From the NCBI GenBank assembly GCA_964420835.1, contig CAYQUO010000007.1:46732-110731 (forward strand): a stretch of DNA of 64,000 nucleotides, read 5' to 3'. Shown piece by piece: positions 15,784-23,827 of this stretch; the stretch's first letter is position 1; every line of letters begins with the position of its first letter. The notes beneath the pieces are model-generated. The model was not told the DNA's origin, ran no database searches, and saw nothing but the letters and a program-made list of their open reading frames with translations. Position numbers and translations under genes: made by a program. Origin of the DNA: CAYQUO01 sp964420835 (GTDB lineage: Bacteria > Chloroflexota > Anaerolineae > Anaerolineales > Anaerolineaceae).

Positions 15784-17200
15784 CCCGCCGGCCGCCATCT
15801 TCGGCGGGCAGGGGCAGCATGATGCGGAAACAACTGCCCTTCCCCGGCGTGCTCTCCACGCTCAATTCCCCCCCGTGGGCGCGGGCCGCATCGCGGGCGA
15901 TGGTCAGCCCCAGCCCCATGCCCTCGGAGAAGCGCCGGGCCGAACTTCCCCGGTAAAAAGGCTGAAAGACCCGCTCCTGCTCCTCCGGGGCGATGCCGGC
16001 GCCGCTGTCGCAAACCCGGATGACCAGGCCGCCCCCCTCCCGGCCGGCAGAAACCCGCACCCGGCCGCCCGCCGGCGTGTAGCGCACCGCGTTGCTCACC
16101 AGGTTCTCCACCGCCTGGGCCATCTTCTGCGGGTCGATCTCGACCTCCGGCAGCCCCTCCGGCACCTCCAGCGACCAGCCCAGCCCCTTCTGCAGGGCCG
16201 CCTCCTCCCAGGTGCGCAGGATCAGCGGCAGCCAGCGCCCCGTCTGCACCCTTTCCCGCTGCAGTTCCAGGGCCTCCGCCCCCTCGTCAACCCGCACCAG
16301 GTCGTTTAGCAGGTTCTGCAAAAGGGTGATCTCCCGCTCGATCCCCTCCAGCAGTTCGTTGCGCAGCGCCCGCTCCTCCACGGCGCCGCCGCGCAGCGCC
16401 TGGGTGGCCGAAAGGAGCGCCCCCAGCGGCCGCCCCAGTTCGTGCACCATGTTGGCCAGCATGCGCTGCCGGCTCTGCTCCGAGGCTTTCAGTTTTTCCG
16501 CCAGGGTGTTAAACGCCGTAATCAGCCGCCGCACCTCCGCCGGGCCTTCCTCCTTCAGGGGGGCCAGGTCCGTCTGCCCGTTGGCCAGCCCGTACACCGC
16601 CGCGCTGGCCTTCCTCAGCGGCCGCTCCAGCGAGCGCGAAAGCAGCCCGCCCAGCACCAGGCCGGCCAGGATGCCCCCGCCCACCACGTACAGCGTCAGC
16701 CGGCCCAACTGCTCCGAGCGGGCGTACAGCCCGGCCAGGGGGTTGCTCAGCCGCACAAAGCCAATCAGCCTGCCGGAGGGGGTCACCGCCGGCACGATCA
16801 CGTCCGTAATCTGCGACTGGTTGTACACCACCCGCGGCTGCTGCGAGGCGATCAACTCCTGCAGGTCGGGCATCGGCAGCAGGGTGCCCGCGCGGCTGGC
16901 GTCGGCCGGGTCGCTGGAAACAATCAGCCGGCCCTCCGGGTCCAGCAGCATCAACTTGGCCGAAAGGCGCGGGCTCACCCGGGCCACGAACGAGCGCGCC
17001 TGCCCCGGGTCCTGCCAGACCTCAACGGTGGCGCTGCCCAGGTCGGCCACCAGCACCGCCTGGCGCACCAGTTCGTTGGAGATGCCGGCCACCACCACCT
17101 GGGTCTGCAGCAGGTAGTTGAGCACCCAGGCGGTGACGGGCACGATGATGAGCACCGGCAGCAGGATGCTCAGCAGCAGCCGGGCGCGCAGCGAGCGCAT
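15779..17200 (-). CDS. Two-component sensor histidine kinase
   Basis: 473 residues. An N-terminal membrane helix (LLLSILLPVLIIVPVTAWVL), a ~130-residue extracytoplasmic sensor region, a second helix around 170-190 and a HAMP-like segment precede HisKA with phospho-acceptor His253 (VHELGRPLG). The HATPase domain has SEGMGLGLTIAR and a G2 box. It replaces the usual E-L-R-T-P after His with E-L-G-R-P. The start ATG 17200 overlaps the regulator stop (TGATG), so the pair is coupled. Probably senses envelope stress, given htrA next door. Confidence 0.9.
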   Translation of the reverse strand: MRSLRARLLLSILLPVLIIVPVTAWVLNYLLQTQVVVAGISNELVRQAVLVADLGSATVEVWQDPGQARSFVARVSPRLSAKLMLLDPEGRLIVSSDPADASRAGTLLPMPDLQELIASQQPRVVYNQSQITDVIVPAVTPSGRLIGFVRLSNPLAGLYARSEQLGRLTLYVVGGGILAGLVLGGLLSRSLERPLRKASAAVYGLANGQTDLAPLKEEGPAEVRRLITAFNTLAEKLKASEQSRQRMLANMVHELGRPLGALLSATQALRGGAVEERALRNELLEGIEREITLLQNLLNDLVRVDEGAEALELQRERVQTGRWLPLILRTWEEAALQKGLGWSLEVPEGLPEVEIDPQKMAQAVENLVSNAVRYTPAGGRVRVSAGREGGGLVIRVCDSGAGIAPEEQERVFQPFYRGSSARRFSEGMGLGLTIARDAARAHGGELSVESTPGKGSCFRIMLPLPAEDGGRRA

Positions 17201-17901
17201 CAGTCCGCCTCCTGCGGCTGGTACTTGTAGCCGCGCCCGCGGATGGTCAGCACCCGCCGCGGGTGCAGCGGGTCGTCTTCGATCTTCTTGCGCAGCCAGC
17301 GCATGTGCACGTACACCACCTGGGGCTGCCCCTCGTACTCGGCGCCCCAAACCCGGGCCAGTAGTTCATCGGTGGTCACCAGCCTTCCGGCGTGCTGCGC
17401 CAGGGCGTACAGCAGGTCGAACTCGCGCGGCGCCAGCGCCAGCGGGCGCCCGGCCAGCACGGCCGTGTGGCCGCCTGGGTCGATCGTCAGGTCGCCGGCG
17501 TTCACCGTGCGGTCAACCTCGCCGGGGCCGGCCGCCGCCTGTGTGCGGCGCAGCACCGCCCGGATGCGCGCCAGCAGCACGTCCAGGTCAAAGGGCTTGG
17601 TCACGTAGTCGTCGGCGCCCAGTTCCAGGCCCAACACCTCGTCCAGTTCGCGCCGGCGGGCGGTCAGCAGGATCACCGGCAGCCCCAGTTCATCGCGCAG
17701 CGTCCGCAGCGCCTCCAGCCCGTCCATGCCGGGCAGGCCAATGTCCAGGATCACCAGGTCCGGGTGCCACTGCCGGGCCGCCTCCAGGGCGTCCTCCCCC
17801 GAAGAGGCCGTTTGCACCTCGTAGTGGTTGCGCTCCAGGTTGAAGGCCAGGCTGCGCCGCAGCAGGGCGTCATCATCGACCAGCAGGATCCGCCTGGGCA
17901 T
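17200..17901 (-). CDS. OmpR/PhoB-family response regulator
   Basis: 233 residues. The receiver has acidic residues 9-11, phospho-acceptor Asp53 (VILDIGLPG), Thr80 and Lys102 (TKPF). The C-terminal winged helix contains REFDLLYALAQHAGRLVTTDELLARVWG and ends in VRGRGYKY-like TIRGRGYKYQP. It is the first gene of the regulator-kinase pair. The TTAAG direct repeats near htrA and frr are candidate targets. Confidence 0.93.
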   Translation of the reverse strand: MPRRILLVDDDALLRRSLAFNLERNHYEVQTASSGEDALEAARQWHPDLVILDIGLPGMDGLEALRTLRDELGLPVILLTARRRELDEVLGLELGADDYVTKPFDLDVLLARIRAVLRRTQAAAGPGEVDRTVNAGDLTIDPGGHTAVLAGRPLALAPREFDLLYALAQHAGRLVTTDELLARVWGAEYEGQPQVVYVHMRWLRKKIEDDPLHPRRVLTIRGRGYKYQPQEAD

Positions 17902-18018
17902 GCTTTGCTCCTCCCAATTTTTCCGGTTCAGCCGGCGGGGCCGGCGCCCATGGGCCGGCGGCAGACGAAGCCAGCCGCCACCCGCAGCCCGGGGGCCGCC
18001 ACCCGCATGGCGGGGCGC

Positions 18019-18294
18019 CTACCTTCTGCGCCGCCGGGGGCCGAACAGATTGAACACCAGCAGCAGGAGCACCGATCCCAGCAGCGCCACCAGCAGGCTG
18101 GGCAGGTTGAACCCGGTCACCCTCTGCCCGCCAAAGTAACTTAATAGCCAGCCGCCCACCAGCCCCCCCAGCACGCCCACGATGATGTTGCTCAGGCAGC
18201 CCATGCGGTGGTTGCGCCCGGTGATGATGCTGGCCAGCCAGCCGGCAATGCCCCCCAGGACGATCCAAACCAGGAAATGTTGCAGGCTCATCAA
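18019..18294 (-). CDS. GlsB/YeaQ/YmgE family small membrane protein
   Basis: 91 residues with three hydrophobic Gly-rich segments and the family pattern FLVWIVLGGIAGWLAS ... GCLSNIIVGVLGGLVGGWLL. The tail is RRRRR, on the cytoplasmic side. These proteins (transglycosylase-associated family) are often induced by stress; biochemical role unknown. Start MMSLQ or the following Met. It is adjacent to the two-component system but separated by about 115 bases. Confidence 0.85.
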   Translation of the reverse strand: MMSLQHFLVWIVLGGIAGWLASIITGRNHRMGCLSNIIVGVLGGLVGGWLLSYFGGQRVTGFNLPSLLVALLGSVLLLLVFNLFGPRRRRR

Positions 18295-18399
18295 TTGCCT
18301 CCAGTTCTTCGGTCAGCGTGACCGCAACATCGGATTATACTCCGCAAGGCCGCCGGCCGAATGGCGAAAAATGGGTGGTTCCACCTGCCGGGTTTTTGC

Positions 18400-18405
18400 T
18401 ATAAT
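18400..18405 (+). promoter_or_regulatory. Extended -10 promoter
   Basis: TGC directly before a perfect TATAAT (extended -10), with no good -35; 47 bases before the lipoprotein start. Confidence 0.5.
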
Positions 18406-18451
18406 GAATTCACATTTTATCGGTAAGGAAAGTTGGAAAAGGAGGAGGAAG

Positions 18452-19024
18452 ATGGAACGCTCAAAAAGATCGTCGCTGTTGATCGCCCTGGTCATGCTGG
18501 TCATGGTTTCCTGCCTGTGCCCCAAATCCCTGAACCCGCTCGCCGGCGTTCAGGAGACCATCGGCGCGGTCGCCTCGCAACTGCCTGAAGGGGCCCTGGA
18601 AACCCTGCAGGCTGCCGCAACCCAGCTGCCCCCGGGCGCCGCCGAAACCGCCCTGGCGGCGATTCCCCAGGCTGCCGGCAGCGGCCTGCTGGAAACCGCC
18701 CAAAGTGCCCTCGATGAGGCCGGCGCAGGTCAACTGGGCACCCCCGGCGCCCCGGCGGACATCCCCGTCCTCACCGGGGAGAAGACCATCATCGTAGAGA
18801 CCGAAGACATCGCCCAGTACGCCAGCAACCAGCCCTATGCCGACCTGGTCAATTTCTACAAGACCCAGATGCCCAACAACGGCTGGCAGTTCCAGCCGTC
18901 CGACTCGAACGAGGCCGACGAGTACACCACCCTGGTCTACCGCAAGGGCAGACAGGTTGCCACCATCAGCATCATCGACCTCGTGGTCAGCCGTTCGATC
19001 ACCGTGGAAACCCGCACCGAATAG
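18452..19024 (+). CDS. Lipoprotein of unknown function
   Basis: 190 residues. A signal sequence ends in VMVSC. A low-complexity amphipathic stretch rich in Ala, Pro, Leu and Gln (about 30-95) precedes a C-terminal ~75-residue domain with YADLVNFYKTQMPNNGWQF, a pattern seen in other surface domains. The outer domain of the 9081 zinc-ribbon protein has a comparable YYLDKLPSIGYRL segment. GGAGGAGG precedes ATG 18452. The signal peptide and outer domain indicate a surface role; no enzyme motif. Confidence 0.75.
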   Translation: MERSKRSSLLIALVMLVMVSCLCPKSLNPLAGVQETIGAVASQLPEGALETLQAAATQLPPGAAETALAAIPQAAGSGLLETAQSALDEAGAGQLGTPGAPADIPVLTGEKTIIVETEDIAQYASNQPYADLVNFYKTQMPNNGWQFQPSDSNEADEYTTLVYRKGRQVATISIIDLVVSRSITVETRTE

Positions 19025-19047
19025 CGCCCGGGCGGCCCGCAAATGCC

Positions 19048-19078
19048 AACAGCCGTGCGGAGTCTCCGCACGGCTGTT
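19048..19078 (+). terminator. Terminator of the lipoprotein gene
   Basis: A 14-bp perfect stem (AACAGCCGTGCGGA and complement), GTC loop and trailing TTT. Located 23 bases past the stop. Confidence 0.75.
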
Positions 19079-19086
19079 TAAAAGCG

Positions 19087-19108
19087 CCAACGCCTGAAAA
19101 GGCGTTGG
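19087..19108 (-). terminator. Terminator of the tRNA-Arg gene
   Basis: On the minus strand CCAACGCC-TTTTCA-GGCGTTGG followed by CGCTTTT, seven bases past the tRNA CCA end. Confidence 0.7.
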
Positions 19109-19114
19109 GGCTCC

Positions 19115-19191
19115 TGGCGCCCTCGGCAGAACTCGAATCTGCAACCTTTTGCTCCGCAAGCAGACGCTCTGTCCAATTGAGCTACGAGGGC
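19115..19191 (-). tRNA. tRNA-Arg (anticodon GCG), CCA encoded
   Basis: Read on the minus strand, a full cloverleaf is visible: acceptor GCCCTCG paired with CGAGGGC, D-stem GCTC/GAGC with GG in the loop, anticodon loop TTGCGGA (anticodon GCG, T33 present), T-arm GCAGA-TTCGAGT-TCTGC, discriminator G and encoded CCA. A20 and C35, the bacterial arginine identity bases, are present. The anticodon stem TCTGC/GCAAA has one C-A mismatch at 28-42. Most bacteria read CGN codons with an ACG tRNA (deaminated to ICG), so a G34 version is uncommon. Confidence 0.88.
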
Positions 19192-19301
19192 AGGCTGATA
19201 TTAATATAACCCCATTCCGGGCGTTCGTCAAGCGGGCCGCCGTCGGCATGGTTCCGCCGCGCCGCCATGCGGCGTTGGGGGCTGCCCCGGCGTTCCGCCC
19301 C

Positions 19302-20099
19302 TTACTCCACCTTGAAATCCGGGTCCATCACCTTGCGGATCTCGCCCATCAACGCCGGGTACAACGCCGGGTTGGCCGCCACCAGGTTACAGGGATCCAC
19401 CAGGTAATCCTCCCCGCCCTCCAGGTCGGTCAGCACCGCCCCCGCCTCACAGGCGATCAGCGCCCCGGCGGCCACGTCCCAGGGGTTCATCCGCATATCC
19501 CACAGCCCGTCCAGCCGCCCGGCCGCCAGCCAGGCCAGTTCCAGGGCGGCCGAGCCCATCCGCCGCAGCCCCTGCACCCGCGGCGCCAGCCAGGTGAAGG
19601 CCCGCATGCTCAGGGTGCATTCCTCGCGGGTGCGGTGCGAAAAACTGGTCGAAACCAGGCTGAAGAGCAGGTCCGTGGATTTCGAGACCCGGATGGGCCT
19701 GCCGTTCAACCGGGCGCCCTGCCCCAGCCCGGCCGAAAAGCATTCATCCTGCAGCGGGGCGTAAACCACCCCCAGCCGCACCTGTTCCTCCTCCGCATAA
19801 GCCAGGGAAACGGCGAAGAAGGGAATCCCGTGGGCAAAGTTCAACGTGCCGTCCAGCGGGTCGATGATCCAGCAGCCGCCCCTGCCCTTCGCCTCGCCGC
19901 TCTCCTCGCTGAGGATGGCGTGCCCCGGGAAGGCCTGCCGGATGGCCTGGATGAGCACGGCCTCGGCCCGTTCGTCCAGTTCGGTCACCAGGTCGTTGAC
20001 CTCCTTTGTGCGCACCCGCATCGGCTGCCGGAATCCCTTCCGCAGCACCCCGCCCGCCTGGCGGGCCCAGTTTTCCAGCATTTCCAGTGTCGGTTCCAT
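19302..20099 (-). CDS. Inositol monophosphatase family phosphatase
   Basis: 265 residues. Metal-binding motifs are EESG (65-68) and DPLDGT (80-85, in WIIDPLDGTLNFAHG), and the C-terminal WDVAAGALIACEAG. The family is Mg2+-dependent, Li+-sensitive and acts on inositol phosphates, fructose-1,6-bisphosphate or PAP. The start is the second of two adjacent ATGs behind CAGGAGG; spacing is short for both. Upstream on the same strand are an HD phosphohydrolase and hpt. The exact substrate cannot be read. Confidence 0.88.
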   Translation of the reverse strand: MEPTLEMLENWARQAGGVLRKGFRQPMRVRTKEVNDLVTELDERAEAVLIQAIRQAFPGHAILSEESGEAKGRGGCWIIDPLDGTLNFAHGIPFFAVSLAYAEEEQVRLGVVYAPLQDECFSAGLGQGARLNGRPIRVSKSTDLLFSLVSTSFSHRTREECTLSMRAFTWLAPRVQGLRRMGSAALELAWLAAGRLDGLWDMRMNPWDVAAGALIACEAGAVLTDLEGGEDYLVDPCNLVAANPALYPALMGEIRKVMDPDFKVE

Positions 20100-20182
20100 C
20101 ATCCTCCTGCAATGTCGCGGCCTGCCGCCCGCCTCCGGCTGGGAGGAACCCCGTCGGCCGGCCGCGGCATCCGCTGTGTTCT

Positions 20183-20818
20183 TCAGCATTCGCCGGCCAG
20201 TTCGCGGCCCAGACGTTCAAAATAGGCGGCCAGGTATTCCGTGCGCTCCCGGGCAATGGCCCGGGCTGTTTCGGTAAAAAGCCTGTCCTGGATCTTGCAC
20301 AACTTGAAGTGGTATTCGTGGTAGGCGCTGTGCGGTTCCCCCGGCTGCTCCTGCCCGGTCTGCAGGAACTGCTCCGACGGCCGGGCGTAGAACGGCTGCC
20401 CGCTCAGGGCCGCATAGGCCATGGCGCGGGCCACCCCAATGGCCCCCAGCACGTCCAGTTTGTCGGCATCGAAGATCACCCGGGCCTCCGTCGTGGCCGG
20501 CTTTTCCCGGCCGCCCCGGTAGCGGTGGGCCCGGATGGCGTGCTGCACCCGGGCGATCCGCTCTTCCGGCCAGCCCTCGCCCGCCAGCACCTCCCCGGCG
20601 AATTCCGCCGAGGCAATGTGGTGCCCGGCCCGCCCCTCCGACCCCGGCATGCTGCCGCGCACATCGTGCAGCAGCGCCGCCGCCCGCACGATCTCCAGGT
20701 CCGCCCCTTCAACCTGCGCCAGGTGCTCCGCCATGCGCAGCACCCGCAGCACGTGCTCAAAATCGTGCACGGCGTCCACCTCGCTGTAAAACTGGCGTAC
20801 CTGGTCGATGGATAACAA
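20183..20818 (-). CDS. HD-domain metal-dependent phosphohydrolase
   Basis: 211 residues with the HD superfamily pattern: His18/His22 (HDFEHVLRV), His51-Asp52 (LLHDVRG) and Asp in IFDADKLD. It most resembles small HD hydrolases of the YedJ type. The start is taken as TTG 20818 behind AGGGTG; upstream codons overlap the hpt 3' end. It lies seven bases from the hpt stop, so it is probably co-transcribed and may act on a nucleotide. Confidence 0.82.
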   Translation of the reverse strand: MLSIDQVRQFYSEVDAVHDFEHVLRVLRMAEHLAQVEGADLEIVRAAALLHDVRGSMPGSEGRAGHHIASAEFAGEVLAGEGWPEERIARVQHAIRAHRYRGGREKPATTEARVIFDADKLDVLGAIGVARAMAYAALSGQPFYARPSEQFLQTGQEQPGEPHSAYHEYHFKLCKIQDRLFTETARAIARERTEYLAAYFERLGRELAGEC

Positions 20819-20825
20819 GGCCGGG

Positions 20826-21410
20826 TCACCCTGCCTTCTGGCGGGCCAGCATCTTCTGGTATTTCTCCAGGTCCACCGAGGCGATGTAGGGCAGGTTGCG
20901 GCCCATTTCGTCAATATCCAAACCGTAGCCCACCACAAAATAATCCGGGATGCGAAAGCCGCAGTAATCGATCTGCAGTTCCACCCGGTGGCGCTCCACC
21001 TTGTCCAGCAGGGCGCAGATCTTCAGCCTGTTGGGCTTGCGGTCCTTCAGCAGCCGGTTCACCGTGTGGAGCGTGTAGCCCGTGTCGATGATGTCGTCAA
21101 CCACGATCACATCCCAGCCGTGGATGTTCGTCTTGTGGTCGGATTCGATGCGCACGAACCCGGTCGAATTCGTCCCGGCATAGGAGGAGATGGACATGAA
21201 GTCCATCGTCATCGGCAGGGGGATGCTGCGCATGAGGTCCGAAAGCAGCATCACGCTGCCGCGTAGCAGCCCCAGCAGAAGCAGTTTCCGGGAACCCTTG
21301 AAGTCCCGGGTGATCTGCGCCCCCAGTTCGCCCACCCGCGCCTGGATCTGCTCCTGGGTGAACAACACCTGGTCTATGAACTCGTACGGCAAATCCTGCG
21401 GCTCTTTCAT
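20826..21410 (-). CDS. hpt: Hypoxanthine (guanine) phosphoribosyltransferase
   Basis: 194 residues. The PRPP-binding loop VIVVDDIIDTGYTL lies at about 101-114, with LLGLLRGSVMLLSDL and the flexible-loop region MDFMSISSYAG before it, all standard for bacterial Hpt. It converts hypoxanthine or guanine plus PRPP to IMP or GMP. GGAGAGG stands before the ATG. Adenosine deaminase and SurE elsewhere in the window belong to the same salvage route. Confidence 0.93.
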   Translation of the reverse strand: MKEPQDLPYEFIDQVLFTQEQIQARVGELGAQITRDFKGSRKLLLLGLLRGSVMLLSDLMRSIPLPMTMDFMSISSYAGTNSTGFVRIESDHKTNIHGWDVIVVDDIIDTGYTLHTVNRLLKDRKPNRLKICALLDKVERHRVELQIDYCGFRIPDYFVVGYGLDIDEMGRNLPYIASVDLEKYQKMLARQKAG

Positions 21411-21639
21411 GCGGCCTCTCCTGGCGGTAATTCGAAAAGAACCTCATTTTACCCCATTCGCCCGAACAGTGGATACAGTTTAAGCCAAACCCGGGCCTCA
21501 TGGAATGAGGGGATGCAAATGGAATTCGAACAGCGTTTCCGCAGCTGGCACCTCAATCCCCCAAGGGGAGGGCTTTGGCCCCGCTGGTTCTTGGAAGGCC
21601 GTCTCAAGCGTTTTTTACCGCCCGGGAGCCATATTGGTT

Positions 21640-21975
21640 TTATGGATGGATTAACGTGCCCAGTTTTTGCATGACTTCGTCAAGGGTTGAGGTGGGTAAC
21701 GTGCAAATAAATTCCGCCTGTCTCATTTTCCAATCCAGGCTTTTTACCTGGTCGGACAAAATGGCACCGCTTATGTCCAATCCCTCGGGGATCAGAACTT
21801 CAAAAGGGTAATTTTTAATCTGGCTGGTGATTGGGCAAAATATCGCTAAACCAACTTTTGCGTTGTATGCTTCCGGCGATAAAACGACCGCCGGGCGTCG
21901 GCCTGCCTGCTCATGCCCCGACTGTGGGGTGAAGGAAATCCAAACAAGGTCACCGCGCCCCGGAACGTATGCCAT
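21640..21975 (-). CDS. mazF: MazF/PemK family endoribonuclease toxin
   Basis: 111 residues, the same length as E. coli MazF when started at ATG 21975. It aligns closely in YVPGRGDLVWISFTPQSGHEQAGRRPAVVLSPEAYN, GYPFEV-like NYPFEVLIP, and LSDQVKSLDWKMR. MazF cleaves single-stranded mRNA at short motifs. It lies four bases after the antitoxin stop. An alternative start at 21993 would add six residues overlapping mazE. The catalytic region appears intact. Confidence 0.93.
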   Translation of the reverse strand: MAYVPGRGDLVWISFTPQSGHEQAGRRPAVVLSPEAYNAKVGLAIFCPITSQIKNYPFEVLIPEGLDISGAILSDQVKSLDWKMRQAEFICTLPTSTLDEVMQKLGTLIHP

Positions 21976-21979
21976 GGGG

Positions 21980-22222
21980 TCACCAGGCTTCATTTCCTAC
22001 CGCCTGGCCGGTGTCGATTTCGGAGTGAAGATTGTCATCATTTACGCCGGCCAACAATTGTTCGAGCGTCCAGGCTGGCGAGCCAACCGGTTTAATGATG
22101 ATTTGCCCATCAACAAGAGTGATTTCCACGACAGAATCGTCCTCAAGTTGGACGTCAAGCGCAAATGCCTTCGGTATTCGTAACGCCAGGCTGTTGCCCC
22201 ATTTTTGGATTTTTGTGAGCAT
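21980..22222 (-). CDS. mazE: MazE family antitoxin (AbrB/SpoVT fold)
   Basis: 80 residues. The N-terminal swapped-hairpin DNA-binding domain has KIQKWGNSLALRIPKAFALDVQLEDDSVVEI, and an acidic C-terminal tail (NDDNLHSEIDTG) fits the MazF groove. AAAGGAGA precedes the ATG. It neutralises MazF and is expected to repress its own promoter together with the toxin. Confidence 0.93.
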   Translation of the reverse strand: MLTKIQKWGNSLALRIPKAFALDVQLEDDSVVEITLVDGQIIIKPVGSPAWTLEQLLAGVNDDNLHSEIDTGQAVGNEAW

Positions 22223-22236
22223 TGGGTGTCTCCTTT

Positions 22237-22278
22237 CGTATCTACAATGATGATACGTCTTTTCGTTCCGTTAATCAA
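22237..22278 (-). promoter_or_regulatory. mazEF promoter and operator
   Basis: On the minus strand TTGATT (22278-22273), a 17-base spacer and TATCAT (22255-22250). An inverted repeat CGTATC/GATACG with a 9-base spacer (22237-22257) covers the -10 box, where MazE-MazF autorepression would act. Confidence 0.65.
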
Positions 22279-22478
22279 GCCTTTCTCACACCAAAAGGGA
22301 ATGCCCGTCGGCTGGCATTTCCTGCCGCCGGTTGTATCGGGTTGATTGCTCGCCATTGATCCGCCCTGGCAGGGGCTTCGCCCGGCCCTGCAGGGCGCGG
22401 GGGCGTTCCGGTTCCACCAACGTCAGCCCCGGCGCAGCATTCGTCATGCCGCCGGGGTGTTCCCTTGCAACCCGAACG

Positions 22479-23672
22479 TTACACGGCCGCCCCAGCCTCC
22501 TCCGGCACGTGGCGCACCCGCACCCCGGCGAGCAGCCACAGCGACACCAGGTTGGCCAGCACCACGCCGCCAATGCAGAACACGAACCCCAGCCCGTACA
22601 GCCAGGGCGCCAGCAGGGCCGCCGTGGCGCGCCCAATGCCGTAAAAGGCGTAGTTCATCCCCATCATGGTCGCCCGCGATTCCGGCAGCACCTGCGTCAT
22701 CAGCGGCAGCATGCTGACGATGCTGAACTCGAACGTGAGGTAAAAGAGGAACAACCCCAACAGGGCCGTCCACAGCCGCCCGCCCAGCAGGTACAGCGCC
22801 AGCGACGCCGCACAGTTGGCGGCCAGCCCAATGCGGATGGACCTCCGCTTGCCCAGGCGGTCGGTCAGGCCGGCCATTAAACCCTCACCGCCCATTTCCG
22901 CCAGCCCAATCACGGCCGATGCCGCCCCCAGGGCGGCGATCTTCATGCCAAAGTCGTCCTCCATCCACACGCCGAACATCAGGCTGATAAACTCGTTCCC
23001 CATGCTCATGAACAGCCCCAGGAACAGGCCCGCCAGCGCCGGCGGGTACGAAAACACCTGGTACAGGCGCTTCCACAGGCCGCTTCCCGCCCCCGGCGGG
23101 CCGGAGCGCACATCCCGCGGCAGCTGCCAGGCCGAAAGGGCCACCAGCAGGGCCCCCAGCACGGCCAGCACCTTGTAGGGTGCCGTCCAGCCGCTGCGCG
23201 AGATCAGCAGGGCCAGCAGCGGCATCATCAGGAAGTAGGAGAACGACCAGGCCAGTTCGCTCAACCCCTGCACCCGCCCGCGCCGTTCGTAGGGCACGGC
23301 GTCGCCCAGGAAGGCCTGCAGCGTGTAAAGGTAAATGTTGATGCCCACCATCGCCCCGCAGGTGCCCAAAAAGAAGGCCCAATAGCGCGGCACCAGGGCG
23401 ATGAGCAGGTTGAACCCGGTGAACACCCCCAGCCCCAGCAGCATGCCGGCCTTCCGCCCCCGGTTGTCCGAGTAGGGTGTCATCAGCGGGTTGAGCACCG
23501 CCGTCAGGGAACGCGTCGAGATCACCACCGCCACCCGCTCGATGGGCACGCCCAGGCCGCGGGCCAGCACCGGCAGGAAGGGGTAGATCATGCGAACGCC
23601 GGAAAACAGGACCGTGCGCGTGGCGATAAACAAACCGATGTAAAAGTTGATGTGGCGGCGGCGCTGGCCCAT
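22479..23672 (-). CDS. MFS transporter
   Basis: 397 residues, about 12 hydrophobic segments. The MFS motif A-like loop after TM2 is SDNRGRKAGMLLG, repeated in the second half as TDRLGKRRSIRIG. It most resembles drug or sugar exporters of the MFS_1 type. The flanking genes give no hint of the substrate. The last ~25 residues end in VRHVPEEAGAAV. Confidence 0.85.
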   Translation of the reverse strand: MGQRRRHINFYIGLFIATRTVLFSGVRMIYPFLPVLARGLGVPIERVAVVISTRSLTAVLNPLMTPYSDNRGRKAGMLLGLGVFTGFNLLIALVPRYWAFFLGTCGAMVGINIYLYTLQAFLGDAVPYERRGRVQGLSELAWSFSYFLMMPLLALLISRSGWTAPYKVLAVLGALLVALSAWQLPRDVRSGPPGAGSGLWKRLYQVFSYPPALAGLFLGLFMSMGNEFISLMFGVWMEDDFGMKIAALGAASAVIGLAEMGGEGLMAGLTDRLGKRRSIRIGLAANCAASLALYLLGGRLWTALLGLFLFYLTFEFSIVSMLPLMTQVLPESRATMMGMNYAFYGIGRATAALLAPWLYGLGFVFCIGGVVLANLVSLWLLAGVRVRHVPEEAGAAV

Positions 23673-23761
23673 GCCTGGATTGTATCAGTTTTCCCCCTCC
23701 GCGCCGGGTGGGTTTTTGGCCCCGCAGGCAGCCAGGGCTTGACATGGATTTTTTTTTCAAT

Positions 23762-23777
23762 TTAAGGTATCCTTAAG
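23762..23777 (+). promoter_or_regulatory. Probable response-regulator site upstream of frr
   Basis: TTAAGGTATCCTTAAG, TTAAG direct repeats at 11-bp spacing and also a perfect palindrome (TTAAGG-TAT-CCTTAA). It matches the htrA-upstream site as TTAAGNTNNCCTTAAG. A TTGACA at 23739-23744 lies just upstream. Confidence 0.45.
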
Positions 23778-23827
23778 CAGGTTCCATTCTGCGCGAAATC
23801 ATCTTCGCTTGCGCCAAGGAGGTGTCC

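Noticed and set aside
14027..17843. Long open frames on the plus strand opposite htrA and the two-component genes
   Set aside because: They are shadows of high-GC coding sequence; the minus-strand frames have complete catalytic motifs and ribosome sites.
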